A stretch of 64,000 nucleotides of DNA from Corynebacterium auris (GTDB lineage Bacteria > Actinomycetota > Actinomycetes > Mycobacteriales > Mycobacteriaceae), in assembly GCF_030408575.1 (NCBI RefSeq), contig NZ_CP047047.1, forward strand, positions 2,039,275 to 2,103,274, given 5' to 3'. The notes beneath the pieces were generated by a model that was given only the letters and a program-made list of their open reading frames with translations, did not search any database and was not told the origin of the DNA. Position numbers and translations under genes: made by a program. Shown piece by piece: positions 1 to 7,650 of this stretch (position 1 is the stretch's first letter; each line of letters opens with the position of its first letter).

Positions 1-615
1 TACGCACTCGATAAAGAAGTCGCAGCCAGGCGTGAACGACGCATCAGCAAACTGCTTAAAGCATCCCGATCGCCAAACCATGATGCTTGCCTTGAAAACG
101 TGGTGTGCACGCCTGACCGCAACATCAACCCCGAGCAAGTCAGCAGACTCGCTCACGGACAATGGTGCCACCTGGGCCAAAACATCGTCATCCTGGGCAA
201 ATCCTCAGTTGGTAAAACCTACCTCGCCCAAGCACTCATCACCGCCGCATGCCGCAACGACTACTCCGCACGGTTCTACCGCACCGACATGCTCGCCGCC
301 GAACTGGCAGTCCTCCAACCCGATAACCCCACACGGCTGAAGTTCATCCAGCAACTCCACGACGTCGATGTCCTAGTCCTGGATGACTTTCTCACCACAC
401 CTGTTGACGCCGCGACCGCGCACCAACTACTCAATATCCTCGCCGGGCGGGAACGCAAAGTCTCAACCATTGTGACCTCACAGTTCACCCCACACGAGTG
501 GTACAAGTCCATCCCCGACGCCGTGATCTCCGAGTCAATCCTCAACCGACTCGTCTCCGGCGCCGAAATCATCACACTCGAAGGACCAAACATGCGCCTG
601 ACCACCAACGCATAA
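1..615 (+). CDS. istB: IstB-like AAA+ ATPase of an IS21-family element (5' partial)
   Basis: Helper ATPase of IS21 transposition; IstB assembles on target DNA and activates the IstA transposase. Frame 1 is open from the first base, so the start lies upstream of the window and about 204 codons are visible. Walker A is GKSSVGKT near nt 199-222, preceded by ILG. Walker B is VLVLDDF near 370-390. The arginine-rich C-terminal segment after ILNRLV is typical of the family. The N-terminal helical domain is cut off by the window edge. An ATG at 100 is in frame but would remove conserved sequence, so it is not the start. The gene looks intact within the window and the element may still be active. Confidence 0.88.
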   Translation, partial: YALDKEVAARRERRISKLLKASRSPNHDACLENVVCTPDRNINPEQVSRLAHGQWCHLGQNIVILGKSSVGKTYLAQALITAACRNDYSARFYRTDMLAAELAVLQPDNPTRLKFIQQLHDVDVLVLDDFLTTPVDAATAHQLLNILAGRERKVSTIVTSQFTPHEWYKSIPDAVISESILNRLVSGAEIITLEGPNMRLTTNA

Positions 616-624
616 CAACCGGCA

Positions 625-710
625 ACGCCTGAGTGAGATACCGCTACCGGGTACCCACTCAGGCGCTACCAGATACTCACCACACCGCTACCATTTCGGT
701 CTTCTGAACA
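625..710. repeat. Terminal repeats of the IS21-type element
   Basis: After the istB stop the sequence holds an inverted pair, cgcctgagtg and cactcaggcg (about 627-664). It also holds direct copies of accgctacc (about 641 and 684), the second running into atttcggtcttctgaaca. Multiple short repeated transposase-binding sites near the ends are a hallmark of IS21 elements. The TG..CA-type terminus is read from the junction with the interrupted gene. The exact boundary is inferred. Confidence 0.55.
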
Positions 711-1803
711 CATTGGTGGTGTAGAGCACCCGGCGAGCTGCAGGCGGGAACTGCAGAAACGGTATAAACCTCTCCCACGCATCACGCCAGACCTTCACCG
801 ACTGGGGGTACTTCCGCCCCAGTTCCGAGGCTTCGAAGGCATCGAGGGCGGCGCAAGCGGCGTCCTGATTCGGTGCGGTGTAGACCTGCCGCAGCGCGCT
901 GGATACAGATTTGCGGTCCTTATAGGACACCCACCTGTTGGCGGCCCGGATCAGGTGCACGATGCAGGTTTGTACCATCGAGTTCGGCCAGGTCGCTTCC
1001 ACGGCCTCAGGCAGGCCTTTGAGCCCGTCGCAGCAGACGATGAACACGTCATTGACTCCACGGTTCGCCAGGTCCGCGCACACGGATGCCCAGAATGCAG
1101 CCCCTTCATTGTCGGCGATCCACAGGCCCAGGATGTGTTTGGTCCCGTCGATGTCGATGCCAACAGCCATGTAGCAGGCTTTATTGACCACACGGTGGCC
1201 GTCGCGGATTTTCACCCGCAGCGCGTCGAGGAAAATGACCGGGTAGAACTCATCGAGCTGACGGTTTTGCCACACCATCACCTCATCGAGGACCGCATCG
1301 GTGATGGTACTGATGGTATCCGGGCTGATGTCCACCCCCAGGGTCGATGCCAGGTGGTGCTGGATATCGCGTACCGTCATTCCGCCGGCGTAGAGCGAGA
1401 CGATCATGTCATCGAGCTCTGTCAGCCGGCGTGCCCCTTTCGGCACCATGACCGGGTGAAACGTGCCCGCCCTATCCCGAGGCACTGTGATGTCCACCGG
1501 GCCGTAGCCGGTGCCCACAGTTTTGGTGTACGACCCGTTACGGTGATTGCCACCGTTTGAGGGACTTACCTGGGCTTTGGCCGCGCGATCTGAGTGCCCG
1601 TACCCCAAATGGGCGTCCATCTCCGCCTGCAGACCCGCGTTGATCGAGGCTTGCAAAAGACCTTTGACCAGGTCGCTGGCATCGTCGACGGAGGTTGATA
1701 GCTCGCCGATCAGTGCGGCGATTTCCGGGTTTTCCATCAGCTTCGCGCTGATCTCATTGACCCTGCTCGGGTCATGGCCTTTCTTCGGTGACACGGTAGT
1801 CAT
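688..1803 (-). pseudogene. IS256-family transposase, truncated at the C-terminus
   Basis: Mutator-type (IS256) transposase in which 371 codons remain open. The first two catalytic aspartates are visible in IFLDALRVKIRDG and VCCDGLKGL. The family's third catalytic residue is the glutamate in the YTTNxIExxN motif. Here the frame reads YTTN and then changes to VFRRPKW and stops, so the glutamate and about 45 terminal residues are missing. The break coincides with the end of the IS21-type element (710), so disruption by insertion is the simplest explanation. The start ATG at 1803 is followed by the usual N-terminal region (ENPEIAALIGEL). Transposition activity is not expected unless the rest lies beyond the IS21 element. 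Confidence 0.88.
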
Positions 1804-1862
1804 TATCAGTGAAACTCCTTCTGGATCAGAGCCTCACACACAAAACACCTGACACCCTCCGG
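711..1862 (-). mobile_element. IS256-family element, left part with terminal repeat
   Basis: Body of the interrupted IS256-type element. Its outer end lies about 35-60 bp upstream of the transposase start. On the minus strand it reads gagggtgtcaggtgttttgt (about 1839-1858), which resembles terminal inverted repeats of actinobacterial IS256 elements. The matching right end is not in the window because the IS21-type element separates it. The outer end abuts a decayed ATPase gene, so this element is itself an insertion. Confidence 0.6.
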
Positions 1863-1864
1863 AA

Positions 1865-2340
1865 GAAAGGAACAAGTCACCGATTGCCGGTGGGTCGGAG
1901 TTTGTCTCGCTAGCATCGTCCAGCTTGCCGCGGCTCACCGAGGATCCCAAGCTGCGCTGGGATACCTCCCGGAGGAAATCAGGTAGATCTCGGATCGGAG
2001 GAGTGCGGCTGAAGCCGTCGTCATCTCGGTAGCAGACCATGATGCCGTCGGTTTACGTGCCTTCGATGGAGCCGAGCAACGCTGGGCTGTACGTGGTCAC
2101 CAGGCTCTGGGTCCCGTGGACAGCGTGGCTGTCTTCCAGGAGCCGCACCATTTTCCCTGCCGGAGAAGGGTGGAGGCCGTTTTCGAACTCTTCGATCATC
2201 AACTGGACGGACTCTGTCGGCGAATCGGCTCCAAGAGTGTCGACGTCCAGACTCCGCGGTGGCGATGGCCAGGAAACGCAGCATCCCGTCGCTCATTTCT
2301 TTTGCGGGGGAGATCTTCTCGGGGTTGCGTCCTGCTACCG
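1865..2340 (-). pseudogene. Decayed AAA ATPase (OLD/RecF-like, AAA_21 type)
   Basis: Minus-strand remnant of an ATPase of the AAA_21 type, a family often found in defence or DNA-maintenance loci. From high to low coordinate the translation gives MSDGMLRFLAIATA (signature-like segment, about 2260-2301). A frameshift near 2255 follows, then LMIEEFENGLHPS (Walker B, normally IEEPENGLHPS) and TTYSPALLGSIEG (sensor segment). An in-frame TAA sits near 2050, and the same frame then continues with MVCYRDDDGFSR, DLPDFL and SLGSSVSRGKL. At least one frameshift and one stop make it non-functional. Its end runs into the IS256 terminal repeat. The N-terminal half, including Walker A, is not recognisable; 2341-2516 shows nothing else I can support. 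Confidence 0.72.
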
Positions 2341-2516
2341 ACGTGGGCTCACTTGACGACCTTGACGTTATCGGGGCCCGCATTGAGGCAAGGCACCACG
2401 ACGGCGGGGTGGTCACCGCCGATAACCAAGGCGGCCGAGGTGACAGCACACCCGGCATGGCCGGTTTCGACTACTAGAATCACCCACTTGCTAGGCAACT
2501 AGCCACTCGGGAAAAC

Positions 2517-2560
2517 ACCACCGCCCCAGCGCTTACACCTTTAAGCGCCGGGGCGGTGGT
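2517..2560. terminator. Strong intergenic hairpin, probable bidirectional terminator
   Basis: Arms accaccgcccc-a-gcgctta and taagcgc-c-ggggcggtggt pair with one mismatch around a 6-nt loop. The hairpin lies just downstream of the minus-strand gene ending at 2584. T-rich sequence (tctggtcttt) follows on the plus strand, and gtgttttccc on the minus strand. Confidence 0.75.
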
Positions 2561-2583
2561 TCTGGTCTTTACGTATGCGCCGA

Positions 2584-3027
2584 CTAGGCCGCTGCCACTA
2601 GGTCCTTCAATTCTCGCTGTTGCTGGGGGTCAAGTTCTTCAACTTCCCATTTCTTGCTAGCGTCCAGAGCCTCAACGACTTGTGCCATCTCAACACTGTC
2701 ATGAAGTTCGTTCATATCTAATTGCCAGAACGTCTTAGCATCATGTGTTGAAACGATAAGCACACAGAGCTTAATGCCGTCGAGGTCGGGAACTGGCAAG
2801 CAAACCGGAACAACTACGTGTTCGGCGCCTGCCTTAAAGTGACGGCTAGCCGTTTCTCGAATATTAGATGCCAAGGTATCGCCGAATGCGGGAACGATAA
2901 CCGGCATGGTCTCAGCACCGAGACGTTCCATTAGGCGGGCGCGCTCACCATCCTCTTTAAGGAAAGAACGGAATAACTGTGCGACCGCCATACGTGCTCG
3001 ATAGTGTCGCTTCTGCTGTTCGTTCAT
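2584..3027 (-). CDS. Hypothetical protein (147 aa), second gene of an accessory pair
   Basis: I do not recognise this protein. It is 147 residues, soluble, with no signal peptide or membrane segment. It has a charged N-terminus (NEQQKRHYRARMAVAQLF), a central hydrophobic beta-like stretch (HVVVPVCLPVPD, IKLCVLIVST) and an acidic C-terminal helix ending ELKDLVAAA. Its start overlaps the stop of the upstream gene by 4 nt (ATGA), so the two are translationally coupled. Base composition looks less GC-rich than the neighbouring housekeeping genes, and it lies beside an IS/pseudogene scar, which suggests acquisition by transfer. No function is assigned. Confidence 0.6.
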   Translation of the reverse strand: MNEQQKRHYRARMAVAQLFRSFLKEDGERARLMERLGAETMPVIVPAFGDTLASNIRETASRHFKAGAEHVVVPVCLPVPDLDGIKLCVLIVSTHDAKTFWQLDMNELHDSVEMAQVVEALDASKKWEVEELDPQQQRELKDLVAAA

Positions 3028-3512
3028 GGTTTACCTGCCTCCCAACGGTCTAGGTAGTCGAACGGCTCGTACAACATCTGATAATAGTGCTTTTGGAACG
3101 TTCCGTTAACGACACGGCGCGATTCTTTTTCCCGATCACCCCCGGCAAGCTCCTCATGAACTTGTCGTTCGCAGTCATCACAGTCAATGAAGTATTGGTG
3201 GCTGTGAACTGTGCTGTGCCACGTGTCGGTACGTCTCACCTGCTCAAAGTTAGCTTGCTCACCTTTTAGTTGCTTGCATCGTCCGTATGCGGGGTGTTCG
3301 GGGGTGACATTGAGCATGAGGGCGTACTGCTCTATCGCTTTGTCGGAACCTTGCCACTCGCGAACATGCACAATGGTTCCGAGTTCAGCCATATCGATGC
3401 TTTCCTCGATGATTTCGGCGGTTTCATCAGGGTCCGGGTATGGCACCGCCTCGTCTGGCGGCATGCTCATATCTGCCAGGCGATAGTTCTTCTTGTTGAT
3501 ATTGGGCGGCAC
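3024..3512 (-). CDS. Hypothetical protein (162 aa) with a Cys-x-x-Cys/His cluster
   Basis: First gene of the coupled accessory pair; not recognised. The GTG start at 3512 has a TAAACT box 8 nt upstream, consistent with a leaderless mRNA. ATG codons near residues 15 and 17 are alternatives. The N-terminal third is acidic and proline-rich (PPDEAVPYPDPDE). The middle holds histidines (DTWHSTVHSHQYF) directly before CDDC, which could form a small metal site. It is aromatic near the C-terminus (HYYQMLYEPFDYLDRW). No membrane segment was seen. The 261 bp upstream (3513-3773), separating it from the pilus operon, contain no gene I can support. Confidence 0.6.
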   Translation of the reverse strand: MPPNINKKNYRLADMSMPPDEAVPYPDPDETAEIIEESIDMAELGTIVHVREWQGSDKAIEQYALMLNVTPEHPAYGRCKQLKGEQANFEQVRRTDTWHSTVHSHQYFIDCDDCERQVHEELAGGDREKESRRVVNGTFQKHYYQMLYEPFDYLDRWEAGKP

Positions 3513-3773
3513 GTCAAGAAAGTTTAGTGGGTCTAACGCTTCCTGCTAAAACCAATACCCCATCGAACATACCCCCTCTAAAACTAGAACGGGTGCACGC
3601 TATCGGTACACCAAACGGGAGTGTTGATTTCCCGAGCTATTCAGCCCGGGCAGGAAGGTGATCGGCTTCAAGGACAGGGTTGCGCCGCGGAATGATGTGA
3701 AGGATGTCAACCGCAGCTGCGTGGTCCGCGTATTCGCGTTGGCCATACCGGCTTCAGTCACCCCGCCGCACGG

Positions 3774-4634
3774 TTACGTGCTCGGCTCGGTGCCGCGCCG
3801 CCGGCGCCAGGCACGCCAGAGAATGAGAGCGAGGACGGAGAACACGATCGCGCACACCGCCACCATCCACCAAGACCACGCCCACCCGCTGATCTTCGGC
3901 TCGGCCGCGTCCGGATCGAGTGGGGCGCGCTCCGCGTGCACAAGCAACCGGTCGGTATTGAGGCCGTACGGGGTGCAGGTGATGAGGGTGAGTTTGTCCT
4001 TGCCGGGTTCGTATGTGACGGCCTCGTAGTTTTCGGGCCTGACCACTTCGCGTCCGACCATGCGGTAGCGCAGGCGCTGGCCGAGGACGTCAATGTAGAT
4101 GTCGTCACCCTCTTTGAGCAGCGGCAGCTGGTCGAACATGGCGGCATTCACCATCCCGGTGTGGGCGGAGATGACGGAGTTGGTGCCGTCGCCGCCGACG
4201 GGCAGGGTGGAGCCGTACATGTGGCCTGCGGCGGTGTAGAGGACCTTCGGGTCCGTGGTGTGAACGACGGGCAAGTCCACGCTGATGGCGGGAATACGAA
4301 TACGCGCGATGGTCTCGAAGTTCTCGGGCAGTGTGAGCTGCGACATGTAGTAGTCGAAGCCCTCGTCGCCAGGCTTCGGTGCCCGCGCATGTGGCCCGGT
4401 GCGAAGCAGCCAGTCGTTGTACTCGTGGGCGCGCCGCAACTGTTCCGCCTTGGCTTCGTCGCTGAGAGAGGCCACGGTGTCCGAATACACCTCGTTTTGG
4501 CGGATCATGCTGTAGTGGTTCGCCAGCGTCGACACCACCGGGTACAGCAGCAGCATCGCCCCGAGCAGCAGGGTGATCAACGATAACGCATTGCCGCTCC
4601 TGGACCGCGTTTCGGTCATCTCCGTCCTTGTCAC
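3774..4634 (-). CDS. srtC: Pilus-specific class C sortase
   Basis: Membrane-anchored transpeptidase that joins pilin subunits through isopeptide bonds. An N-terminal membrane segment lies at about residues 15-35 and a second C-terminal one at about 252-275, the two-anchor layout of class C sortases. The catalytic triad is visible: His158 in SAHTGM, Cys220 in TLITC, Arg229 in LNTDRL. TCTPYGLNTDRL is the class C signature. I could not place the usual DPx lid motif with certainty. The GTG start overlaps the TGA of the base-pilin gene, so it is translationally coupled as last gene of the operon. An ATG five codons later is the alternative start. Confidence 0.93.
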   Translation of the reverse strand: MTRTEMTETRSRSGNALSLITLLLGAMLLLYPVVSTLANHYSMIRQNEVYSDTVASLSDEAKAEQLRRAHEYNDWLLRTGPHARAPKPGDEGFDYYMSQLTLPENFETIARIRIPAISVDLPVVHTTDPKVLYTAAGHMYGSTLPVGGDGTNSVISAHTGMVNAAMFDQLPLLKEGDDIYIDVLGQRLRYRMVGREVVRPENYEAVTYEPGKDKLTLITCTPYGLNTDRLLVHAERAPLDPDAAEPKISGWAWSWWMVAVCAIVFSVLALILWRAWRRRRGTEPST

Positions 4635-5968
4635 GGATCACCCGCTCCTTCCCGGCCGCTGCAGCGGCGCAGCACCACGCCCAAGGCGATCAACAGCAGG
4701 CCCACCGCCGTTATTCCGAGCACGCCCGCGCCTGTCGACGCCAAACCTGCCCGCTGCCCGCCCCGGCCTGCGTCGCGGCCCCCTTCGCGCCCCGGTAGCG
4801 GCTCCGCTGGGCCCTGCTGGCCAGGCATTTCGTGCTGCCCGGGTGTGCTCGGCTGGCCTGGCGCGGGGCTGCCGTCGCCATGGTCACCGTCGTGACCACT
4901 GCCGCCCTCACCACTGCCGCTGCCGCCGTAGCACAGGCGTGTGCTGACCACGCTCACGCGGCTCGTGCTGGCCACCTCGACGGGGGTGCGCACGGCATCC
5001 ATGCCGTCGGTACGCAGCGTCGCCATAACTTCCAGCGTTCCTAGCACGTCGCCCCTGCTCACGGTACCCCAGGGGCCGCGAGCGTTGGCCCTGGCGGGGA
5101 TGCGCAGCTCGAGGCGTGTGGTGGCGTCGGCGCGGCGCGCCTGCGCCACAGCCTGCCGCCCAGCGGCCGTGAGGGTGAACGTGGCCGTGTCACCGTCGGT
5201 GGTAGCGACGGTGTAGTCCGTCCCTTCCTGAAGCTGCCGCGTCTGCCCGGCCCCCACCAGCGTCAGGGTGGGAGTACCGATCTCCGCTGCGGCGCGTACC
5301 GCAACGATCTCGCCTGGCCACCGCACCGTGTGGCCCCGGGAGAAGTCCACGGTGATCTGGTAGGTGGAAATCGTCCCGTCGGTGCTGGGGTTCGGCGTGT
5401 TGAACGTGAAGGCGTACTCGACGTCGGTGTTGGGTGCCGCGGCCTGCAGCCAGCGCGGCGAGGTACACGCCGTCTGGGCGCTGGCCGCCGCGCCGAGCAC
5501 CTGCGGCTTCGGGACGACCGTCCGTTCGAGTGAACCTGAAACCACAACCACAACGGCCGGCAGGTAGGACACCCGTGCGTCTCGCGTGCCGGGGCTGTCG
5601 AGCACCTCGACGAGGTACACGCCCTGGCTAAGCCCGGTGAACTCGGCCACGCCTGCGGAGGTAGTCATGCGCGCAACTTCGGGCAACGGCGCGCCGGCGC
5701 GCACCAAGGCAGGGATGTCAAGCTGGCTGAGCTGTTCCTGCCCGGCGCTGGTTGTCGGGTCGACGCCCTCAATCAGGCGCACCACCACCTCTCGGTCGCC
5801 GATCTGCTCGAACCACTCCGCCCCAACCGACTCCACGAGGTCCACTGTGACGGTCCCGGCCACCTGCGCGTGCGCGGCCGGGGGCGCGGCAGGCAGCACG
5901 ACTGGCGCGGCGAGCGCGACGAACGCCGTCGCGGCTACCGCGCTCAGCAGTCCTCCTCGTGGGGCCAT
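4631..5968 (-). CDS. Minor (base-type) pilin with LPxTG-like signal LASTG
   Basis: Cell-wall-anchored minor pilin, probably the base subunit that ends polymerisation and links the pilus to peptidoglycan. The chosen ATG at 5968 has AAGGGAG 7 nt upstream; the frame is open 15 codons further but overlaps the preceding gene. The signal peptide runs to about AAHA. The N-terminal domain has a CNA-B-like look (TTSAGVAEFTGLSQGVYLVEV). A Gly/Pro/His-rich linker precedes LASTG (about residue 409), a hydrophobic stretch and an RR tail. LASTG instead of LPxTG is unusual but occurs among sortase substrates. The gap to the shaft pilin gene is 13 bp. Length of 445 aa is larger than typical 200-aa base pilins. 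Confidence 0.82.
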   Translation of the reverse strand: MAPRGGLLSAVAATAFVALAAPVVLPAAPPAAHAQVAGTVTVDLVESVGAEWFEQIGDREVVVRLIEGVDPTTSAGQEQLSQLDIPALVRAGAPLPEVARMTTSAGVAEFTGLSQGVYLVEVLDSPGTRDARVSYLPAVVVVVSGSLERTVVPKPQVLGAAASAQTACTSPRWLQAAAPNTDVEYAFTFNTPNPSTDGTISTYQITVDFSRGHTVRWPGEIVAVRAAAEIGTPTLTLVGAGQTRQLQEGTDYTVATTDGDTATFTLTAAGRQAVAQARRADATTRLELRIPARANARGPWGTVSRGDVLGTLEVMATLRTDGMDAVRTPVEVASTSRVSVVSTRLCYGGSGSGEGGSGHDGDHGDGSPAPGQPSTPGQHEMPGQQGPAEPLPGREGGRDAGRGGQRAGLASTGAGVLGITAVGLLLIALGVVLRRCSGREGAGDP

Positions 5969-5981
5969 CAGGGCAGCTCCC

Positions 5982-7487
5982 TTAGGACTTGCGGCGCAGC
6001 TGGTAGGCGGCACCGCCGGCGAAGAGCACCAGGCCCAGGGCGAGCAGGATGATCATGGTGCGCTCACCAGTGGCGGGGAGGCGGCCGAGAATGGTGTCGC
6101 GCACGTCGTTGACAGTGGCGGTGTAGACTGGGCGCCCAGCCTCGGTGGTAGTGGTCAGGTTGAGCGGGGTCGGATCCGGGTTAAGCAGGTAACCGCTGGG
6201 GGCCTGGGTTTCCACGGCGCAGTACTGCTTTTCCGGGTCGAACTGCAGCGCGTAGCCGGTGGCCGCGGCGGGAGCGACGGCGGAACCGCCCTCGGTTGTC
6301 AGCGCGGCGTCGGCCGCCGCGTTGCCCGCCTCGTTGGACCCGGTCAACGCGGTGGCGCCGTCCGCGACCGAGTAACTGCCGCCTTGGGCGGTGCACTCGT
6401 AGACCTGGAAGACGGCCCCCGCACCGGTGCGCTCGCCGTCCAGGTTTTCCCCGTTCACGGTCTTGGCCACCACAACGTTGACGTACTGGGTAGTCACCGT
6501 GTCGTCCGAGCCGTCCTCTTCGGTCTCCGGGGTGGTCGGCAGCGGGACCTGCGCGTTCGGGATGTAGACGTTAGCGATGTTCTCGAAGCGGCCGTTCGCC
6601 GGGATCTGCGTGACGGTGGCGTTGAACTCAACGGAAACCGTCAGGCCAGGGTTGCTGGCGCGCCATTCCGCGAGCTGTTGGCGGCCCGCCTCGGTGAAGT
6701 CAACGGTGAGGGTGTTGTTCCCCGCATCCCAGGTGAGGGTGTAGTGCTCCCCCTCGGTGACCGTCGCGCCGGCGGGGCCGCCCGTGATGGTCACGCGGGC
6801 CGGTGCCAGGGCGTTGTAGGTCAGGCCGGCCTGAAGCTGGTCGACGATGCGGAACTGGTTGATCGTGCGGGTGCCGTCGCGCAGGACGTCGCCGGCGGGG
6901 ACGGGCGCCTTGATGGTGTACACGATGTCCTCGCCGACTGCGACGTCAGTGTCCTCCGCGGCCTTCGTGGGCTCCAGCTGCTGGTTCTTCGGCGCAATGG
7001 TGGGCCGGTAGTTGACCTGCCCCTCTTCGATCAGCGGCAGCGTGACCAGGAAGGGCGCGGCAACGGTGTAGTTGCCGTTCTGGACCTCGGTGACGCGGTA
7101 CATGCCCACGGTGAGGTCCTCAAAGACGGCCTGGCCGTTCTCCCCGGTGGTTTCGGTCCAGGAGTCGCCGGTGACGGGAGCGTCGGCCGCACCGGCGGAG
7201 GCGATCGCGGAGGCCTCCTGCCAACCGGCCGCGGTGTTGAGGGGGTTGCTCAGCTGCACGCGCTCGACCACGAAGGAAGTGTCGGCCAAGGGCGCGGTGA
7301 TCGCTCCGGCTTCGCCAAGACGCTTGTCGATGATCAGGGCAACGTCCGCGTTGAGGTTGATGCTCTGGGTGTTCTGCGGGGTTTGGGGCGGGGAGGGGTT
7401 GGTGTCCTGGGCGAAGGCCAGCGGGGTGGATGCGGCCACGGCGGCCGCGGCGGCGAGCGCCAGGGTCTTGCGGGAGAAGCGGGTCAT
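5982..7487 (-). CDS. Major pilus shaft pilin (SpaA/SpaD/SpaH type)
   Basis: Polymerising backbone subunit of a sortase-assembled pilus, 501 aa. The signal peptide is cleaved near AFA-QD (residue 26). The pilin motif appears as YRPTIAPKNQ, so Lys167 is the likely isopeptide donor. The E-box YCAVETQAPSGY carries Glu426. CNA-B type Ig-like domains are suggested by GQAVFEDLTVGMYRVTEV. LPATGE starts near residue 470, followed by a membrane span and RRKS. AAAGGA precedes the ATG. The 163-bp gap to the tip gene upstream could hold an extra promoter that gives the shaft protein higher expression, but I see no convincing boxes there. Confidence 0.92.
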   Translation of the reverse strand: MTRFSRKTLALAAAAAVAASTPLAFAQDTNPSPPQTPQNTQSINLNADVALIIDKRLGEAGAITAPLADTSFVVERVQLSNPLNTAAGWQEASAIASAGAADAPVTGDSWTETTGENGQAVFEDLTVGMYRVTEVQNGNYTVAAPFLVTLPLIEEGQVNYRPTIAPKNQQLEPTKAAEDTDVAVGEDIVYTIKAPVPAGDVLRDGTRTINQFRIVDQLQAGLTYNALAPARVTITGGPAGATVTEGEHYTLTWDAGNNTLTVDFTEAGRQQLAEWRASNPGLTVSVEFNATVTQIPANGRFENIANVYIPNAQVPLPTTPETEEDGSDDTVTTQYVNVVVAKTVNGENLDGERTGAGAVFQVYECTAQGGSYSVADGATALTGSNEAGNAAADAALTTEGGSAVAPAAATGYALQFDPEKQYCAVETQAPSGYLLNPDPTPLNLTTTTEAGRPVYTATVNDVRDTILGRLPATGERTMIILLALGLVLFAGGAAYQLRRKS

Positions 7488-7650
7488 GGTTTTTCCTTTT
7501 CTCGGAAAGTGGGAGGGGAAAGTCGGGGGCGGGGCTCACCACAACCCTTGTGTCACCTGGGGCGAAGCGAGCGTGTGCACGTTTATCTGTCGGGGGCACG
7601 TGGGCATGCGTTACGACGCCCCATACAGCCGCCGCAGGTAGCGGGAGAGC

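Larger units (their letters stand above)
1..710 (+). mobile_element. IS21-family insertion sequence, right-hand part
   Basis: Right portion of an IS21-type element. It consists of the end of its IstB helper gene followed by about 95 bp of repetitive terminal DNA that ends in tgaaca at 705-710. The reading frame of the IS256-type transposase on the other side breaks exactly here: its conserved YTTN motif is intact up to about 711 and foreign sequence follows. I infer that the element inserted into that gene. The istA transposase and the left end lie outside the window. Confidence 0.75.

Noticed and set aside
2039..2502. Plus-strand frames in the ATPase remnant
   Set aside because: The minus strand gives conserved ATPase motifs across a frameshift, while the plus-strand translations show no family pattern.
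3541..3773. Possible small gene or IS remnant between the accessory pair and srtC
   Set aside because: One frame (GFKDRVAPRNDVKDVN) stays open but runs into the antisense of srtC and matches nothing I recognise.
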